Assembly: GCA_965216535.1 (NCBI GenBank)
Contig: OZ244175.1
Location: forward strand, 3,906,001 to 3,970,000
Length of the DNA stretch: 64,000 nucleotides
DNA from: Hoeflea_A sp965216535
GTDB lineage: Bacteria > Pseudomonadota > Alphaproteobacteria > Rhizobiales > Rhizobiaceae
Direction: 5' to 3'
In this document: in pieces, positions 33,653 to 42,868 of the stretch
Layout: each line of letters opens with the position of its first letter
Numbering within the stretch: position 1 is the stretch's first letter
Program-made: the position numbers and the translations under genes
Notes under the pieces: model-generated
What the model was told of the DNA's origin: nothing
Seen by the model: only the letters and a program-made list of their open reading frames with translations
Databases searched by the model: none

Positions 33653-34239
33653 CTTCCGGATCGCCCCCCCGCCATCACAACTGGTTTTTTCACCCACTTC
33701 GACCTCTGTTTTACGAGCTGATCGTGATCGATCCGGCATGGACGGAAGTGATGCGCTCGGAGAAGGGATACGGCAAATCCGCCCAGGCCCACTATGACTG
33801 CATGAGCGACGAGGAAATCCTCGCCATGCCCGTGGCCGATCTGGCCTCAACAGGATGCCTCTTGTTGCTCTGGACCGTCGCGCCGAAGCTTGATTTCGCG
33901 ATGGATTGCCTCCGCCACTGGGGCTTCATCTACACCAGCTTCATGCTTTGGAGAAAGACGACGGTCAACGGCAAGGTCCGGATGGGCCCTGGCTACCGCG
34001 TACGCACGACTGGCGAACTGATCCTGATCGGCAAGGTCGGTAATCCGAAGCAGAACTTCGCTCCGCAGACCATCTTCGACGGGCTTGCACGCGAACACAG
34101 CCGCAAGCCCGAAGAGTTCTATGAGATGTGTGACCGGCTCATGCCGCAAGCGCGCCGGGCCGATGTTTTCGCCCGGCAGCGCCGGCCAGGGTGGGACGCA
34201 TTCGGGAACCAACTCGACAAGTTCGAGGATCAGCCATGA
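33646..34239 (+). CDS. MT-A70 family adenine methyltransferase
   Basis: 197 residues. The catalytic motif is IDPAW (DPPW variant) at about 28-32, followed by MSDEEILAMPVADLA, LLLWTVAPKLDFAMD and GYRVRTTGELILIGKVG, all typical of phage MT-A70 enzymes. It should methylate adenine N6 in DNA. It overlaps the RuvC-like gene by 4 bp at the head of the replication cluster. Confidence 0.87.
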   Translation: MVTSGSPPRHHNWFFHPLRPLFYELIVIDPAWTEVMRSEKGYGKSAQAHYDCMSDEEILAMPVADLASTGCLLLLWTVAPKLDFAMDCLRHWGFIYTSFMLWRKTTVNGKVRMGPGYRVRTTGELILIGKVGNPKQNFAPQTIFDGLAREHSRKPEEFYEMCDRLMPQARRADVFARQRRPGWDAFGNQLDKFEDQP

Positions 34240-34850
34240 GCATTCACTCCGGCGATCCCGGCTCCTTCGCAACTCTCGATCCCGGCCGCATGATGGGATT
34301 TGCGGCTTGTCTGATCGGTGGCGACGAACTCCGTCATGGGACGTGGAAGTTCAAGGCGTCGGTCTATGGCCTTGCTTATGCCGAGTTCGCAAAGTGCCTG
34401 ACCACGCTGCTGAAGTCGCTGCCGGACCCATTGCTCGGCATCGAGCAGCTGATGGTTGTTCCTCATGAGGGCAAGGACGGAAAGATGCACGTGGATGGCA
34501 ACCAGGTGGCGCTGTCTGCCGCTTGGTACGGTATCGCCCACACCATTTGTTACTCTCTGGGCTGCCGGGAACCCATCATCATTCCGATCCAGACGTGGCG
34601 CTCCAAGACCCATAAGTCGGTCCGGGCGCCGAAGGTCGACTATCCAGAACAGCCGCACCGGAGGACCAAACGTGTATCCGAGTTCTTCAAGAGCGAAGCC
34701 CGGATTTATTGCGAACGAAACGGCTGGAGCTACGAGAGCGACGACGAGGCCGAGGCGCTCTGCATGCTCGATTACATGCGCATGGAATTTGAGCCGGCCT
34801 ATGCCTTCGACAAAGGGCGAGCGTATCAGCAGAAGGAGCTGGCGCTGTGA
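34236..34850 (+). CDS. RuvC-like Holliday junction resolvase
   Basis: 204 residues with an RNase H-like fold: first acidic strand FATLDPGRMMGFAACL, central acid in GIEQLMVVPHEGK, and C-terminal DDEAEALCMLDYMRM. This matches phage crossover-junction endonucleases of the RuvC family. It would resolve branched DNA before packaging or in recombination. Start fixed by ATGA overlap with the methyltransferase stop. Confidence 0.78.
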   Translation: MSIHSGDPGSFATLDPGRMMGFAACLIGGDELRHGTWKFKASVYGLAYAEFAKCLTTLLKSLPDPLLGIEQLMVVPHEGKDGKMHVDGNQVALSAAWYGIAHTICYSLGCREPIIIPIQTWRSKTHKSVRAPKVDYPEQPHRRTKRVSEFFKSEARIYCERNGWSYESDDEAEALCMLDYMRMEFEPAYAFDKGRAYQQKELAL

Positions 34851-35941
34851 GCAGAGACCAGATCCCGTACAAAGAGATCGTCCAACGCCTAAACGATCAA
34901 GCCGAGACCATCGCCAACGATTGTCTGATGAACGTCAAACAGAAGGGGACCCGTCTGTACGGTGACTGCCACGGCGAGTGCTCTGTGGTCATCCGCGGCC
35001 ACAAGGTTGGTTTGGTGGGCTTCTGGCAGGGGCAGCGTCCCGACGCGCAGGGCGGCAACCTGGTTCATCTGATCGAAGTGAACTTTGGCTGCAGCAGCCA
35101 CGGCGACGCCGTCAAACTCGCCAAGCGTAAGTATCTCAACATCGACGATCGACCACCCACCGAGGATGAAAAGCGACAGTGGGCCGAGGCACGACGGAAG
35201 GCGGAACAGCGTCGGGAGCAGAACGAAGCCGATCATACCGTGTCGCTGCAAAGGCGGACCGAATTGGCCAAGCGCATCTGGAAGGGGACACAGCCGATCA
35301 GGGGAACGCTGGCGGAGACGTACTTTCGTGGACGAGGCATCGACGAACGCTATCTGCCAGAGCTGCCGCGAAGTCTGAGGTTTCACCCACATCTTCGGTA
35401 CACCTCCGACTACGGACCGGCCGCCCGCTATTTCCCTGCTGTCATTTGCGGCGTCCAGGCGAAGGACCGGTCACTCATTGCCGTGTGGCAGATATTCCTG
35501 GATCCAGCGACCGGCGGAAAAGCACGGCTCAACGAAGAGAAGCAGGAGAGCGCCAAGCTTGGCTTCGGCCCGGCCGCCGGCGGTGCCGTCAGGCTCGGCC
35601 CGCTGTCCGACCCTCTGATTGTCTGTGAGGGCGTCGAGACAGGCCTCGCAGCGGGGCTCCTGAATGGCTGGGAACATTCGGTCTGGTGCCTCTTGTCGAC
35701 AAGCGGGATGCGCAACTTCGACCTGCCTGATGGCCTCAATCGGCTGTGGATCTACGAGGACGGTGATCGGCACCGGTTCAACAAACTCACCGGCGAGGTG
35801 GTCGACCCGCCCGGGCAGAGCGCAGGGGCGGCCCTGGAAGAGCGGGCTTTGAAAGCCGGGGTTGGAAATGTGGAGCGGTTTCCGGCGCCAGAGCCGGGTG
35901 ACTGGCTGGATGTTTGGAACACGACGAAGGAGACGCTGTGA
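34847..35941 (+). CDS. TOPRIM-domain phage primase
   Basis: 364 residues from a GTG that overlaps the previous stop (GTGA). The N-terminal part resembles a primase zinc-binding/DUF7146 region, including GFWQGQRPDAQGGNLVHL. The TOPRIM domain has LIVCEGVETGLAAGLLNG (conserved Glu, about 258-275) and LWIYEDGDRHR (DxD, about 302-312). It should synthesise primers for phage replication with the DnaB-like helicase encoded next (4-bp overlap). Confidence 0.88.
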   Translation: MSRDQIPYKEIVQRLNDQAETIANDCLMNVKQKGTRLYGDCHGECSVVIRGHKVGLVGFWQGQRPDAQGGNLVHLIEVNFGCSSHGDAVKLAKRKYLNIDDRPPTEDEKRQWAEARRKAEQRREQNEADHTVSLQRRTELAKRIWKGTQPIRGTLAETYFRGRGIDERYLPELPRSLRFHPHLRYTSDYGPAARYFPAVICGVQAKDRSLIAVWQIFLDPATGGKARLNEEKQESAKLGFGPAAGGAVRLGPLSDPLIVCEGVETGLAAGLLNGWEHSVWCLLSTSGMRNFDLPDGLNRLWIYEDGDRHRFNKLTGEVVDPPGQSAGAALEERALKAGVGNVERFPAPEPGDWLDVWNTTKETL

Positions 35942-37347
35942 GCAAGGGCGCCAAAGATATCGAGCAACTGGTCCTCGGTGCGATCATGACGACACCCGAC
36001 GAGTATTGGAGTGTCGAGCAGTTGCTTTCTCTGGAGGCGTTCCGGAACGAGAAGACCCGGGCCATCTATTTGGCGATCCGTGACCTGGCGATGGCGGGCA
36101 GGGCAATCACCCGGCCGGCGGTTGCATTCAAACTCGACGGCGTTGTCGATTGGGAGCCTGATCCTCTCATCAGCGCGCTGATCTATGCGGCCAACAAAGA
36201 GGACCACATCCCCCTCGAGGACTATGCAGCGGCCCTTCGGCAGAACGCTCAGAGGTCGAAAATTATCGAGCTTTGCAAGAAGGCGATTGAGAGTGCTGAA
36301 AAGCCCGACGTGGATCCGGCGATGGTGATCGACCGGATGTCGGAACGCACTGCTGAATTGGTGCGCGATGGCGATATCGAGCATGAGACCACACTGGAAA
36401 TCTCGGTCCGGGAGTTGGCTCGGAAATCACGCGCCGATGGCGAGGCCGGCGGGATGGGTATCCACCCCTGTCTTCACAGTCTGCAAGATCTGATGGGCAC
36501 GTTAGCGCCCGGTTGGCTGGTGTTGCTCGGTGGCGGGCCCGGTTCCGGGAAGACGGCGTTTCTGATGCAGCAGATGCTTCATTCGTCACAGTTCGCCGCG
36601 GCGACGTTGTTCGAGCTCGAGATGGACAATCGAAGCTTGATGTCTCGATCGCTCCGAGAACACACCAACATTTCGTCGCGGGAAATCTTTGCGGGGATAT
36701 CCGCCGATCAGGAACAGGAACTTTACCTACTGGCGGACAGGTTGCGCGATCGACGGATGTCGATCATCGCTCCGCCCAAGATGACAATGGGGCAACTTCG
36801 CTCCAGGGCCATTGCCCACAAGCGTCAGTTCGGCCTCGATATCCTTGGGGTGGACCACCTCAAGCTACTCGGCCGCGCCTCAAAGTGGAAGACGGACGCG
36901 GTTTCTCGGGCCTATGAAAACGCCTTTGACCTGAAAGCGCTGGCGAAGGAACTCGATTGCGTCGTGGTCGTCCTTTGCCAGCTCACCAAGATAGCTCGGG
37001 AAAAGGATCATCCGGAACCGGAGATGGAGGACTTCTACGGCGGTTCTCTCGAGGAGCACGCCGATGTCATTCTCGGAATGCTCAACCGACGGGAATGGCT
37101 GGAGAAGAACCCGCCGCGTGTCAAGAAGGGCAGCCTTTACGACGAGTGGCAGAGCGAGAAGCGCCTGTCCGAGAATCGGATCGAGATGTACCGGTTGAAG
37201 CATCGGTTCATGTCGGCGCGAGATCGCAAGTTCCTCCATTGGGATGGTGCCAAGAGCCGCTTTTCTGATGTCGAGACCAAGCATGTCGGCGACCTCCTGG
37301 ACGCGACCGGATCACCTGAAAACGAACTGCCAATGGGAGGAGCATGA
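35938..37347 (+). CDS. DnaB-like replicative helicase
   Basis: 469 residues from a GTG overlapping the primase stop. An N-terminal DnaB domain (KDIEQLVLGAIMTTPDEYW) is followed by the RecA-like core: Walker A GGGPGSGKTAF (about 196-206), FELEMDNRSLMSRSL, Walker B LDILGVDHLKLLGR, and QLTKIAREKDHPEPEMEDFY. It unwinds DNA at the phage fork. The C-terminal tail is longer and more polar than in host DnaB. Confidence 0.92.
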   Translation: MSKGAKDIEQLVLGAIMTTPDEYWSVEQLLSLEAFRNEKTRAIYLAIRDLAMAGRAITRPAVAFKLDGVVDWEPDPLISALIYAANKEDHIPLEDYAAALRQNAQRSKIIELCKKAIESAEKPDVDPAMVIDRMSERTAELVRDGDIEHETTLEISVRELARKSRADGEAGGMGIHPCLHSLQDLMGTLAPGWLVLLGGGPGSGKTAFLMQQMLHSSQFAAATLFELEMDNRSLMSRSLREHTNISSREIFAGISADQEQELYLLADRLRDRRMSIIAPPKMTMGQLRSRAIAHKRQFGLDILGVDHLKLLGRASKWKTDAVSRAYENAFDLKALAKELDCVVVVLCQLTKIAREKDHPEPEMEDFYGGSLEEHADVILGMLNRREWLEKNPPRVKKGSLYDEWQSEKRLSENRIEMYRLKHRFMSARDRKFLHWDGAKSRFSDVETKHVGDLLDATGSPENELPMGGA

Positions 37348-37721
37348 TGGATGCCGCAACCGTAAAAGAGGCGCGTGCGCTGAAGCGTGAAGGACTGACG
37401 TACACCGAGATCGCGAAGCGCCTGGGCAGCACGTACAGCACCGTTCGCCGGGCACTGGACGCCCACTATGCCCGAAAGCAGCGTGAGAGAGCCCGGGAGC
37501 GTCGTGAAAACCCGAAGCCGCCATCGGACAAGCCCGCTCGAAACACGGAGAGCATGCTCTCACGATTGAAGCGGGAGTCGGACTTTATCAAGCTTGCCGC
37601 CGAAATTCCGAAGGATAGCCGATCGGTCACGGGCCGGTTGTGTGGCGATCCGCTACCTGGGCGCAGCGCTTTGGACAGCCTGCCGGAGAACTCGCCTCTA
37701 CGAACATCGGCGAGAGCATGA
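37344..37721 (+). CDS. HTH-domain phage protein
   Basis: 125 residues with a GGGAGGAG ribosome site. An HTH of the resolvase/homeodomain-like type sits at about 7-38 (LTYTEIAKRLGSTYSTVRRA), followed by a very basic stretch and a low-complexity tail. It may be a transcription factor for later genes. Confidence 0.7.
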   Translation: MMDAATVKEARALKREGLTYTEIAKRLGSTYSTVRRALDAHYARKQRERARERRENPKPPSDKPARNTESMLSRLKRESDFIKLAAEIPKDSRSVTGRLCGDPLPGRSALDSLPENSPLRTSARA

Positions 37722-38059
37722 CAACCAAGATTTTCCTGCCAGAGTTCCGGAGCCAGCCAGTGGGCGAGATGTTCATCGGTGTCTACCGCTATTTCCTGAA
37801 CGACGACTGGCGGTGGATCACAAGAAAGGGTGGCGATCGCAAACTGTTCCCGTCCGCGGACGCCGCAGAGACTGCGGCTCGTAGCATCCTGGTTCACAAT
37901 CTGAATCCACACATCTATAGTCAGGTGGAGACCGAAGCGGCGGACCCGCTGCACGAGTTCGTGCAGGACTGGTTCAAGCGTCAGGGCTGCGTCGGTCCGA
38001 TCATCAGGAACAAACGATCAGGTAAACGCGTAATCGTCGAGCAGCGGAGACGTCGATGA
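37718..38059 (+). CDS. hypothetical phage protein
   Basis: 113 residues from MTTKIFLPEFRSQPVGEMFI, start fixed by a 4-bp overlap. The C-terminus is strongly basic (RSGKRVIVEQRRRR). No known domain. Confidence 0.58.
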   Translation: MTTKIFLPEFRSQPVGEMFIGVYRYFLNDDWRWITRKGGDRKLFPSADAAETAARSILVHNLNPHIYSQVETEAADPLHEFVQDWFKRQGCVGPIIRNKRSGKRVIVEQRRRR

Positions 38060-38403
38060 ATCGTGCCATGACAAACTATGAGACCCGGCCGGGGCAGTCC
38101 GGCCAGCCGCACAGCGACCAAGTGCATTATGTCGTTTGGGTCCTGTGGCTGATCGGTTTCAGCGAGCAGCAGATCGGCCGCAGAGTGGGGTTGAACAAGA
38201 AACAGGTTGCCGGCGTTGTCGGTCGCTCGCCGTATTCCAATCGCTCCGCCATGACCGACGCCGAACGGCAGCAGCAATATCAAGAACTTGTGGCAGCCCG
38301 GACCGATGATGGCGGCAACACGATTGACGGTGGTTTCCTCAAGTCGCTTCCGAACCGGGTCCTGTCGCTTGGTCCCCAACAGAAGAAGGGAGAGAAGTCA
38401 TGA
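38056..38403 (+). CDS. small HTH phage protein
   Basis: 115 residues. An HTH-like segment, GFSEQQIGRRVGLNKKQVAG (about 34-53), follows a Trp-rich helix (VVWVLWLI). Coupled by 4-bp overlaps to both neighbours. Possibly a regulator. Confidence 0.6.
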   Translation: MNRAMTNYETRPGQSGQPHSDQVHYVVWVLWLIGFSEQQIGRRVGLNKKQVAGVVGRSPYSNRSAMTDAERQQQYQELVAARTDDGGNTIDGGFLKSLPNRVLSLGPQQKKGEKS

Positions 38404-38888
38404 AACCCGGACCCGTCGATAAGGGTGGCAGGAATGTGCAACCATCTCAGGTTACCGCACGTTCGCCCGCTCCAACGCCTATCGCCAGCGGAACGCCGAG
38501 GACTGAGCAGAACATGGCGCTCGACGACCTGCTGGAGCTTCTCGCGCGATGGGGCTCTTTGAGCTTGTCGCGGACAAGATTCCCTTTTGGCGGATCGCCG
38601 CACCTTAGAGGGAAGCCGGTTCTATGGAGGTGCGAATTGCGGGTCCCCGGGTACACTGACTCCGATATCAAATGCTCCAATCCGAGTTTCGTCGGCGAGG
38701 GGCCGGATCCTCGTACAGCTTCAGAACACTGCTTCGTGAAAGCAGAGACATATTTTGCGAGCGCGAAAGCCGGGAAGGATCGTTCTCTCTACATGGACTA
38801 TTACGGAAATCGGCCAGACCGTGGAGGAGTTCTTCCGGACGTTAATACTTCGGAAGCCCCAGCATTGTCCGATGAGCTTATCCGGTAA
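38400..38888 (+). CDS. hypothetical phage protein
   Basis: 162 residues, starts in a 4-bp overlap. Contains Pro-rich N-terminus and an unremarkable central part (ALDDLLELLARWGSLSLSR). No domain recognised; the frame could include untranslated parts. Confidence 0.45.
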   Translation: MKPGPVDKGGRNVQPSQVTARSPAPTPIASGTPRTEQNMALDDLLELLARWGSLSLSRTRFPFGGSPHLRGKPVLWRCELRVPGYTDSDIKCSNPSFVGEGPDPRTASEHCFVKAETYFASAKAGKDRSLYMDYYGNRPDRGGVLPDVNTSEAPALSDELIR

Positions 38889-38906
38889 CATGGAGAGACG
38901 AAGGCG

Positions 38907-39134
38907 ATGATGAAACGAGTTGATCTGCGAATGTACAGCCTCGTTGCGGCCGAACACCGGCGCTGCAAGACGGGCGCTGTCGGAGGTGCAGGCGAATGCA
39001 TGGCCTGCCCGGCTGAACAGGGTGAAGTCTGTCAGCTTCACCGTGTGCCCTGCGCGGTAGGAATGTGCCGGCGTAACGACGGCGTTGTCTGTCCTGACGA
39101 CGTTTGTGATCGCGAAATCGGCATCATCGACTAA
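38907..39134 (+). CDS. cysteine-rich small phage protein
   Basis: 75 residues with eight cysteines after residue 19 (CMAC, C-x5-PC-x4-C, VVCPDDVC pattern), likely two zinc knuckles or a metal cluster. Start MMKRVDLRMYSLVAAEHRR. Function unknown. Confidence 0.55.
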   Translation: MMKRVDLRMYSLVAAEHRRCKTGAVGGAGECMACPAEQGEVCQLHRVPCAVGMCRRNDGVVCPDDVCDREIGIID

Positions 39135-39159
39135 CAGGCAAACAATAGGAGCCGAGACG

Positions 39160-39267
39160 ATGATGCTAACTAGGGTGAGCGGCTGGCTTAAGACAATTGA
39201 GCGCGGACCAACACGAGCCGAGATCGCTTGGTATTACTGGAACATGAGGAGCCGAAGCCGTGTCTGA
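39160..39267 (+). CDS. very small phage ORF
   Basis: 35 residues, MMLTRVSGWLKTIERGPTRA then EIAWYYWNMRSRSRV. TAGGAG ribosome site; overlaps the next start by 8 bp. Plausible but short. Confidence 0.42.
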   Translation: MMLTRVSGWLKTIERGPTRAEIAWYYWNMRSRSRV

Positions 39268-39448
39268 CGTTCAGATCGCCAAGATGCAGAAGACTTTCAG
39301 GGGCCGGATGTTGTGGCGGCTATTTCTGGCGGGCAACTATCTCTTCCACCCAATCGCCGCCATGCGAGACATTTGGGAGTTCGAAGTACGGCGACGGCTG
39401 CCAGGAAAATCAGACCGCAAGCAACAGGAGCGCCGGCAATGCGAGTGA
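39260..39448 (+). CDS. small basic phage protein
   Basis: 62 residues from a GTG with GAGGAG upstream. One weak hydrophobic helix (MLWRLFLAGNYLFHPIAAM), so it may touch the membrane. Overlaps the next gene by 10 bp. Confidence 0.5.
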   Translation: MSDVQIAKMQKTFRGRMLWRLFLAGNYLFHPIAAMRDIWEFEVRRRLPGKSDRKQQERRQCE

Positions 39449-39813
39449 ACGCACTTTTTGCCTCTCTGGTTTGGATTTATACCCTCTGGCCCGTCATCAT
39501 TACACGTGGCCGGCTCGATGAGCTGAAGACTGCCGAGACCGAGCGGGACTACTGGCGAGAAGAATACCGCAAGGCAATCAAACCTCCCAAAAAGTCGGAG
39601 GACATCGAGCTCGACGAGTATCACCTGCAACTGATCAATTTGCTTCTCAGCGAGGGCAAGGAGATCGATTGCGATGACGAACGGCTCGACCAGTTCGGCG
39701 AGGACCGCGGCGCCAGTACCGATACGATCAATGGGCTTATGGATGCCGGCCTAGTGCGACAGCTTCAGTACGGTGACGACCTGTTCAATCTTCAGCTTGC
39801 AAGCAAGTTCTGA
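39439..39813 (+). CDS. phage protein with N-terminal membrane helix
   Basis: 124 residues from MRVNALFASLVWIYTLWPVI, a likely signal anchor, then an acidic helical domain with KKSEDIELDEYHLQLINLLL resembling a winged-helix fold. CAGGAG ribosome site. Function unknown. Confidence 0.52.
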   Translation: MRVNALFASLVWIYTLWPVIITRGRLDELKTAETERDYWREEYRKAIKPPKKSEDIELDEYHLQLINLLLSEGKEIDCDDERLDQFGEDRGASTDTINGLMDAGLVRQLQYGDDLFNLQLASKF

Positions 39814-39842
39814 TGGTTAGACATCTGGGACGAGGGGCAGTG

Positions 39843-40085
39843 ATGTATTGCCAAACATTCTACAAAGGTCGACCGCCGAAAACCGCCAAGGCGTCGCTGG
39901 CAGTTTTTGAGGCCGTTGAAGAGGAGACCGGGATCACCCCGCTTAGTGTCGGTTTGTACATTTCCGAAGGCGGCTTCCGCGATTGGCATCTGGAGATGCC
40001 AAACGGTGAACCTGTGGCGTTCGACGATGGCTTAGTTGGCCATTCGAAACACCTACTTCCAAGCGGCTGTATGGGCCGAAAATAG
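39843..40085 (+). CDS. small phage protein
   Basis: 80 residues from MYCQTFYKGRPPKTAKASLA with a GGGGCAG ribosome site. Alpha/beta, no known domain. Confidence 0.5.
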   Translation: MYCQTFYKGRPPKTAKASLAVFEAVEEETGITPLSVGLYISEGGFRDWHLEMPNGEPVAFDDGLVGHSKHLLPSGCMGRK

Positions 40086-40098
40086 GAGTCTCTGTTAC

Positions 40099-40839
40099 AT
40101 GGCCGGACCGAAAGCACTCGCCAGAAAAATCCGTAAGCGCACACGCAAGGGAAGCCGCCGTGGCATCCTGCCGATGAACGCCTTCTACGGTCGCGACCCG
40201 AAGCCGGAGTCGCGCCGGCAGCAGTTCTACGGGACGATGGCAACCGTCTACGGGTTCGAGAACTGGCGTCAGCAGCCAGAGACTGAGGAAGCACAAGACC
40301 TGAAACCAGGCTACGGCGGCCGGGGCAGGGACCTGCGAAAGGTCACTCAGAAGACGGCCGTTGAAGTGAACGCCAACTGCGCGCCGCTTGAGTACATGGC
40401 CGAGAAGGGGTGGCTTCACTCCGAGGAGCTGGAAGAGGATCAGGCGACCGCCATGATCCGGTTCCAGGCTGCACTGAGGCTGCGTGATCTCATTGAAGGA
40501 TCGCAGATCAGCACGCTGGCCTCGCCAGATATGGATCGGGTTGGCGCCGGCGGGAACGGGCTTCCCATCAACGACACCAAGGTCGACTGCATCAAGTTCC
40601 TGGAGCGCATCAAGACGTCATGTAAGGATTCGATCCGCCTGTTCGGAAATGCCGAGCCCATGGCCTATGACTTGATCTCCGGTATCGTCGGGGCGGATCT
40701 CTGGGTGTGGGAATACTGGCCGTCGCGCATGCGCCGACCGCGAATGCGCATCGTCCACTATGGGTTCGATTGCGTTTCCTTCGAGGTTGGCGAGCTATCA
40801 GTGGACGAGTTCGATCGACGCTGGTCCCTAGCCAGTTGA
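40099..40839 (+). CDS. phage protein, DUF6456-like C-terminal region
   Basis: 246 residues from MAGPKALARKIRKRTRKGSR, with a very basic N-terminus. The C-terminal half, RFQAALRLRDLIEGSQIST and VDCIKFLERIKTSCKDSIRL, is laid out like DUF6456 proteins of alphaproteobacterial phages and chromosomes (a helical replication or regulation domain). It is the last rightward early gene and could be a late-gene activator. Its last 82 bp overlap the next gene on the opposite strand. Confidence 0.55.
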   Translation: MAGPKALARKIRKRTRKGSRRGILPMNAFYGRDPKPESRRQQFYGTMATVYGFENWRQQPETEEAQDLKPGYGGRGRDLRKVTQKTAVEVNANCAPLEYMAEKGWLHSEELEEDQATAMIRFQAALRLRDLIEGSQISTLASPDMDRVGAGGNGLPINDTKVDCIKFLERIKTSCKDSIRLFGNAEPMAYDLISGIVGADLWVWEYWPSRMRRPRMRIVHYGFDCVSFEVGELSVDEFDRRWSLAS

Positions 40840-41105
40840 TCCGCGACGCGATCGTCGATCAGTTCAGAGATACTCTTCATCAAGACAAGCTGGTGATGAT
40901 AGCGTGGGGACCAGGGTTTCAGTCCAGCGGCGACCGCTGACATCGCCAGCCGATCCGTCATGGTCGTCTCCAGCTCGCCAGACTTGCGCTTCGATGCTGA
41001 TACCCTGTTGCCCAGACCTATGTCGCTGCCGGCTTGTGCAACCTGCTTCTGGTTGTATCCCATATACTCCATGAACAGACGGAAATAGTTGATTTTCTGG
41101 GCCAT
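40758..41105 (-). CDS. small HTH-like phage protein
   Basis: 115 residues from MAQKINYFRLFMEYMGYNQK. The segment YNQKQVAQAGSDIGLGNRVS reads as a divergent XRE-type HTH. The tail is Ser/Thr-rich. It overlaps the convergent upstream gene by 82 bp, so the two mRNAs would be antisense to each other. Confidence 0.5.
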   Translation of the reverse strand: MAQKINYFRLFMEYMGYNQKQVAQAGSDIGLGNRVSASKRKSGELETTMTDRLAMSAVAAGLKPWSPRYHHQLVLMKSISELIDDRVADQLARDQRRSNSSTDSSPTSKETQSNP

Positions 41106-41218
41106 GTTACGCCTCCGTTTTTTGGGGTGTGCTCGCGGTCGTGCCAAGCTTACTACCGAAATCGCTGCCTTGCGCCTAGTTTGTTACCTATTGACAGATC
41201 AGCGCGCTTCGAACGACT

Positions 41219-41524
41219 ATGCCGCGCATGGGCATCCGTACACTCTTTCTGGTTTCAGCTCTTTTCGTTTCCCAATCGGCCTATGCTGCCGAGGTGACGA
41301 TCGAGGACGACGCATTGATCGCCGGCGACGACGTCATGAGAACCGTCTCACTGACCATTGCCAGGGTCGTGCAGCGTCATGGATACACGTGCGACAGCGT
41401 TTCATCGTTTCGGGAGCTTTTCACGGCCAAGGGGTTCTACATCCGCTGCAATGGATTCCTGAAGCCCTATGAGGTGAGGGTGATCCCGGGCGAGGGTTAC
41501 CAGGTCAAGCCCGGCGCGATTTGA
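41219..41524 (+). CDS. small secreted phage protein
   Basis: 101 residues. A signal peptide MGIRTLFLVSALFVSQSAYA (from residue 4) is followed by a mature domain of about 75 residues with two cysteines (TCDS and RCNG) that could form a disulfide. Isolated plus-strand gene between minus-strand genes, so it may be expressed from the prophage as an accessory gene. Function unknown. Confidence 0.62.
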   Translation: MPRMGIRTLFLVSALFVSQSAYAAEVTIEDDALIAGDDVMRTVSLTIARVVQRHGYTCDSVSSFRELFTAKGFYIRCNGFLKPYEVRVIPGEGYQVKPGAI

Positions 41525-41739
41525 CGTAACGAATTTCATACCATTCCACAAGGAATCGGTATCAAACCTTTCATTGCTGTTGACGACACACATCCCTTGC
41601 GATGAGAATCGATGTGTGCCTGATCCATCGAAACTGCTCTTGCCACCTGATCGGCACGCAACCTTCTGCAATTTTTTGATTGTTTACTGCAAAAGCTGGA
41701 CGCTAGAGTTGTGGTCGACGGGTATCAGGAGTGACGGGG

Positions 41740-42486
41740 ATGCACGAACATTTCGAGGATCTGGGGCGTGTCTCAAACTACTACCGGGGGCAAATGGAAA
41801 CTCGGGGGCTTCAACTTCGACACTCAACTGATTTCGTAAAGTTGCGTGAAGCTATTGAGACCCTGGGTGGAGTGATCTCGCCGTTCTTCTGTCCAAGTCA
41901 GAACTCATTCTTTCGGTCAGAAGCATTTTGGGTTGGGGTCTTTCAGGATGGACAGTGTGTCGGAACGCTAGCGAGCCGGTATCAACCTCTGGGATTGGAA
42001 TCGCTGGCAGAATATTCAGCGAGAACCATTGATCGCTACCACAACAATAGCCAAGAGCGTCTGGTCTGTTCCAGCGGACGTCCGCAGCGGTTCATGGAAG
42101 AGACGAGTGGGAACCTGGTCTACTGCGGCGAGTTCAAGGTCGCGCCGGAGGCGCAGAAGAGCGGGATCGGCAAACTCTTGTCCGACTATGTCCAGACGAT
42201 CGCCTGGGCGAAGTGGCCGGATACCGAAATGCTGTACATTTTCATGGAAGACCATGAAGCACGCCGCGGACTGTTCGCGCTCATTGAAGTGTCGGTGCAG
42301 CTCCCGCGCGCTCTCCGATTGGTCGACCGTCGGCCCCAAGCAAAATACGACTTGGCAACGTTGTGGATCGGGGCGAAGCCAAGACGGGACTTTCTCGATT
42401 GGTTGGCCGATGAGCTGAGAAGTCTAGACGATCGACCGAAGAGTAAGTCACCAGGAAAGGGACGCCGCTCGGCAGCCGACACCTGA
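41740..42486 (+). CDS. GNAT-type acetyltransferase-like protein
   Basis: 248 residues from MHEHFEDLGRVSNYYRGQME; CAGGAG lies upstream. The acetyl-CoA motif A is recognisable: YCGEFKVAPEAQKSGIGKLL followed by the amphipathic helix of the fold. The substrate is unknown. The 3' end overlaps the convergent gene by 206 bp. As an isolated plus-strand cassette it may be an accessory (lysogenic conversion or defence) gene. Confidence 0.62.
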   Translation: MHEHFEDLGRVSNYYRGQMETRGLQLRHSTDFVKLREAIETLGGVISPFFCPSQNSFFRSEAFWVGVFQDGQCVGTLASRYQPLGLESLAEYSARTIDRYHNNSQERLVCSSGRPQRFMEETSGNLVYCGEFKVAPEAQKSGIGKLLSDYVQTIAWAKWPDTEMLYIFMEDHEARRGLFALIEVSVQLPRALRLVDRRPQAKYDLATLWIGAKPRRDFLDWLADELRSLDDRPKSKSPGKGRRSAADT

Positions 42487-42868
42487 AAACAAACCGCTTA
42501 TATGCGAGGTTGTAGCGGATGCCGTTGCGGATGGTTTCATACTCGACCTGTTGCAGGACCGGATCGCCTTGGGCGGCTTGCAGATAGGCGTCCCCGGTCA
42601 GGCCATCTAACTTCTCGTTTTTCAGTGACTGCCTCCAGCCGGCGCCAATGATGCGGCCGGCGAGGGAAGTGCGGCCGATGTGAAGAAACTTCGGAACCGG
42701 CTCGACGTCCGGCATTCCAAACAGCACCAGGTCGTTATGGTGCTGAATGATCGTCTCATCCATATAACCGCCAGTAAGATCCCAGGTCTGAAACAGGTGA
42801 CGCTGAAGGTCGCAAATGTCTTCGGTGAAAAAGGTGCCGTCGTTCAGGAGCTTAGTTGTCGCACCCAT
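42281..42868 (-). CDS. hypothetical protein, possibly PAS-like
   Basis: 195 residues. The central part (LVTYSSVDRLDFS ending, ETIRNGIRYNLAYKRFVFRC strands) suggests a PAS-like alpha/beta sensor fold of the type seen in short rhizobial proteins; I am not certain. The last 45 residues overlap the GNAT gene on the other strand and are low in structure, so the true stop region is doubtful. Confidence 0.45.
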   Translation of the reverse strand: MGATTKLLNDGTFFTEDICDLQRHLFQTWDLTGGYMDETIIQHHNDLVLFGMPDVEPVPKFLHIGRTSLAGRIIGAGWRQSLKNEKLDGLTGDAYLQAAQGDPVLQQVEYETIRNGIRYNLAYKRFVFRCRLPSGVPFLVTYSSVDRLDFSAHRPTNRESPVLASPRSTTLPSRILLGADGRPIGERAGAAPTLQ

